Positions 5,515 to 6,868 of a stretch of DNA of 6,868 bases are shown here, piece by piece; positions within the stretch are counted from its first letter, which is position 1, and each line of letters starts with the position of its first letter. Origin of the DNA: Methanomicrobiales archaeon (GTDB taxonomy: Archaea > Halobacteriota > Methanomicrobia > Methanomicrobiales > Methanospirillaceae); the NCBI GenBank assembly GCA_012798365.1, contig JAAZNH010000020.1:1-6868 (forward strand), written 5' to 3'. The translations under genes and the position numbers were made by a program. The notes below the pieces were generated by a model. That model was not told the DNA's origin. It ran no database searches and saw nothing but the letters and a program-made list of their open reading frames with translations.

Positions 5515-5530
5515 CTGCCCGATTGGGCAG
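5515..5530 (+). other. 6-bp hairpin in the thioredoxin upstream region
   Basis: CTGCCC (5515-5520) and GGGCAG (5525-5530) pair around the tetraloop GATT. If the thioredoxin gene is transcribed from the TATA-like box near 5500, this hairpin would fall around the transcription start or early leader. Function unknown. Confidence 0.35.
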
Positions 5531-5550
5531 GGTGCCTTTGAAGGGGCGCC

Positions 5551-5560
5551 AGATTAATCT
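5551..5560. promoter_or_regulatory. AGATTAATCT palindrome before the thioredoxin gene
   Basis: A perfect 10-base palindrome, directly preceded by the 6-base palindrome GGCGCC (5545-5550), sits 23 bases before the thioredoxin ATG. It is a plausible operator or regulator half-site pair, but only one copy is seen. Confidence 0.3.
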
Positions 5561-5583
5561 ACCAGCGGTGAATAAAGAGAACC

Positions 5584-5985
5584 ATGGATGACGAGCTTGC
5601 GCTTCTGAAGGAAAAGCGCAGGAAGGAGCTTGAGGAGAAGATGAAGCACGCGAAGAGTGGCGGGGTGGAGCATGTGAGCGAACTGCAGTTCCAGCAGTTC
5701 ATCACCACCCACCCGTATGTGGTTGTTGACTTCTGGGCGGAGTGGTGCGGCCCCTGCCAGCGGATCGCGCCGATCATGGATGAACTGGCCATTGAATTTG
5801 CCGGAAAAGTCACGTTTGGCAAGTGCAACACGGATGAGAACCGGCGGCTGGCCATGCAGTTCAATATCGATGCAATTCCTGCGATGATGCTCTTCTCCAA
5901 AGGGCAGCTTGTGGACAGGATCATCGGGGCATACCCCAAGGACGCTATCCGGGAAAAGATCGTCCGCCGGTTTAACCTTGACTGA
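5584..5985 (+). CDS. Thioredoxin with charged N-terminal extension
   Basis: The 133-residue protein contains a complete thioredoxin fold (about 29-133). The redox-active WCGPC lies at 54-58 (C55 and C58), preceded by the buried-Asp strand VVVDFWAEW (D49). The cis-proline P99 is in DAIPAMMLF, and a GAYPKD turn at 115-120 precedes the last helix. WCGPC is the classical thioredoxin active site, so a cytoplasmic protein-disulfide reductase is the expected role. No thioredoxin reductase is encoded here. The first 28 residues form a highly charged, Lys/Glu-rich probable helix not found in typical thioredoxins of about 105 residues. It may bind a partner or nucleic acid (inference). A third cysteine is C81. 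The ribosome binding site is weak: GGTGA at 5567-5571 is 12 bases from the ATG. The gene is divergent from tRNA-Met and ends just before a terminator-like element. Confidence 0.93.
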   Translation: MDDELALLKEKRRKELEEKMKHAKSGGVEHVSELQFQQFITTHPYVVVDFWAEWCGPCQRIAPIMDELAIEFAGKVTFGKCNTDENRRLAMQFNIDAIPAMMLFSKGQLVDRIIGAYPKDAIREKIVRRFNLD

Positions 5986-5986
5986 T

Positions 5987-6017
5987 CCGGGCCCTCTTTT
6001 ACCCGGTGTTTTTTTTT
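5987..6017 (+). terminator. Hairpin plus T9 terminator after the thioredoxin gene
   Basis: CCGGG (5987-5991) pairs with CCCGG (6002-6006) around a 10-base loop containing TCTTTTA. After TG comes a run of nine T (6009-6017). It starts one base after the thioredoxin stop. The T run alone would be an archaeal termination signal. The downstream gene begins 30 bases later, so termination may be partial, or the same T-rich stretch may act in its promoter. Confidence 0.6.
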
Positions 6018-6046
6018 ATCAGCAATCCATTGATGGTATCTGCAGA

Positions 6047-6691
6047 ATGCCACCAGCGTCTCTTTCCGGAATCAAAGATGCAGGAAAAGAAGCGTATGCC
6101 CGCCTCCCGTATCGGGTGATCGCTCTCCTTGTTCCCCTGCTCGTCTTTCTTCTTCCGCTGGCCCTCATCGCAGCTACTCTCCCGTGGAATTCATTCCTTA
6201 CCCTGACCGGCCTCATGGTTGCGTATATGCTGCCTCCTGCCGGAAAAGAGACGGTTATCCCTGTGGGGATCGTTCTTGGGATCCCCTGGATCACGATGGC
6301 ACTCGCGATTGCCCTCATCGATATCGCTACCGGCCTTTTCATGGTCCTGAATTTTGACCTGGTCTACCGCCTCCCCTGGCTCGGCCCGTTCTTCGTAAGA
6401 CTGACGGATTCAACAAGGGATTTTTTGAACGACCACCGCTGGCTTAAGGGGATGTGGTTCTTTGCCGTTGTTCTTATGGTGATGGTCCCGGTATTCGGGA
6501 GCGGGGGGGTGCGGGGTTCCCTTGCAGGCAAGCTGCTTGGACTGGGTAATCCGCTGACCTTTGCCGCAGTTGTGGCGGGTGCCCTGATCGGCTGCTTTGG
6601 CATCGCACTAGGGTCGGATGCGATCCTCGTGTACCTTTGCGCGAACGGATCCCTCCCGGACAATGTTCTTGAGTTGGCCTGCGGCACCTGA
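6047..6691 (+). CDS. Multi-pass membrane protein of the COG2426/PF06695 (putative small multidrug export) family
   Basis: The 214-residue protein has about five or six hydrophobic helices (about 23-44, 50-65, 70-92, 93-108, 135-152, 168-196). Family-like motifs are GKETVIPVGIVLGIP at 66-80, whose conserved charged K67-E68 precede a buried helix, and MVPVFGSGGVRGSLAGKLLGL at 146-166, matching the family's IPxPGTGxxxG loop. The WLGPFF...WLKG segment at 111-135 is the usual intervening amphipathic part. The family name 'small multidrug export' is an old prediction without firm biochemical support, so the substrate is open. I chose the ATG at 6047 because extending further upstream runs through the terminator and the thioredoxin gene. 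The ribosome binding site is poor (only GATGGT nearby), so the start is less sure than the frame. The gene may be transcribed by read-through from thioredoxin. Confidence 0.75.
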   Translation: MPPASLSGIKDAGKEAYARLPYRVIALLVPLLVFLLPLALIAATLPWNSFLTLTGLMVAYMLPPAGKETVIPVGIVLGIPWITMALAIALIDIATGLFMVLNFDLVYRLPWLGPFFVRLTDSTRDFLNDHRWLKGMWFFAVVLMVMVPVFGSGGVRGSLAGKLLGLGNPLTFAAVVAGALIGCFGIALGSDAILVYLCANGSLPDNVLELACGT

Positions 6692-6698
6692 CCCCTCA

Positions 6699-6710
6699 CA
6701 GGATATCCTG
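6699..6710. other. CAGGATATCCTG palindrome after the last gene
   Basis: A perfect 12-base palindrome begins eight bases after the stop codon at 6689-6691. It has no loop and no T run follows, so it is better read as a possible DNA-binding site than as a terminator. Function unknown. Confidence 0.35.
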
Positions 6711-6868
6711 CCATCATTACCCTGCGGCAGCCTGCCTGCAGTATGCCAAAGGTTGATGTATTTGTATTCTAATTAACAATAGACACGACCGGCTCAGATC
6801 AGTATCAGCCGGAAATCCCTGCAGGACAGCAATGCCCTCCAGGATGCATGCGGACGGTGACAGGAACC
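6711..6868 (+). other. Non-coding tail with an AT-rich patch and a ribosome-binding-like GGTGA near the edge
   Basis: I find no supported gene here. An AT-rich patch (about 6749-6782) contains TATTCTAATTAACAAT and could be the promoter of a gene to the right. A short open stretch begins at ATG 6832, with AGGA five bases upstream (6823-6826), and runs off the window after 12 codons. A GGTGA at 6856-6860, the motif used by other genes here, could instead serve a start just outside. Neither reading can be decided from this window. Confidence 0.3.

Noticed and set aside
5909..6046. Longer start for the COG2426-like membrane protein overlapping thioredoxin
   Set aside because: The added residues are translated from the thioredoxin frame-shadow and the T9 terminator, and do not look like a membrane-protein N-terminus.
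1..6868. CRISPR arrays, insertion sequences, phage, toxin-antitoxin or defence genes
   Set aside because: I found no regularly spaced repeats, transposase motifs, terminal inverted repeats or small toxin-antitoxin-like gene pairs.

Overview
The window looks like chromosomal DNA from a methanogenic archaeon, most likely of the order Methanomicrobiales (a Methanoregula-like genome). This is inference from several signs. The genes are moderately GC-rich while the promoters are AT-rich and carry archaeal TATA/BRE-like boxes. Ribosome binding sites are often GGTGA. The initiator tRNA-Met has A1:U72, an archaeal trait, and no encoded CCA. There is a secreted Ig-like surface protein with a Thr/Pro-rich stalk and C-terminal anchor, and compact REC-PAS response regulators typical of this group.

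Layout. Positions 1-303 hold the C-terminal end of an M50 (site-2 type) membrane metalloprotease, followed by a strong 11-bp hairpin. Positions 411-2697 hold a same-strand cluster: two tandem paralogous REC-PAS response regulators and a class I SAM-dependent methyltransferase. The second regulator has lost most of the canonical receiver residues. The gap between it and the methyltransferase holds a perfect 10-bp hairpin whose right arm covers most of the methyltransferase ribosome binding site. After an AT-rich promoter with a GGGTTAACCC palindrome come two exported proteins: a surface (S-layer-like) protein (2809-3996) and a TPR protein (4113-4928). Both end in a Ser/Thr/Pro-rich linker and a C-terminal hydrophobic segment.

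On the minus strand lie a 76-residue two-helix membrane protein (4981-5211) and the initiator tRNA-Met gene (5385-5459). The tRNA has T-rich termination signals downstream and a TATA-like promoter upstream. Divergent from it is a thioredoxin with a charged N-terminal extension (5584-5985), closed by a hairpin plus T9 terminator-like element. A COG2426/PF06695-type multi-pass membrane protein (6047-6691) follows. The last 177 bases contain no gene I can support.

How the genes relate. The clearest functional unit is the REC-PAS/REC-PAS/methyltransferase cluster: an intact and a degenerate single-domain-output signalling protein, with an enzyme whose translation could be gated by RNA structure. 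Neither regulator has a DNA-binding or enzymatic output domain, so partners must be encoded elsewhere. The rest looks like a mix of housekeeping and cell-envelope genes. I see no CRISPR array, insertion sequence, phage gene or defence cassette, and no complete new system. The paralogue pair and the hairpin at 1991-2015 are the most promising leads.
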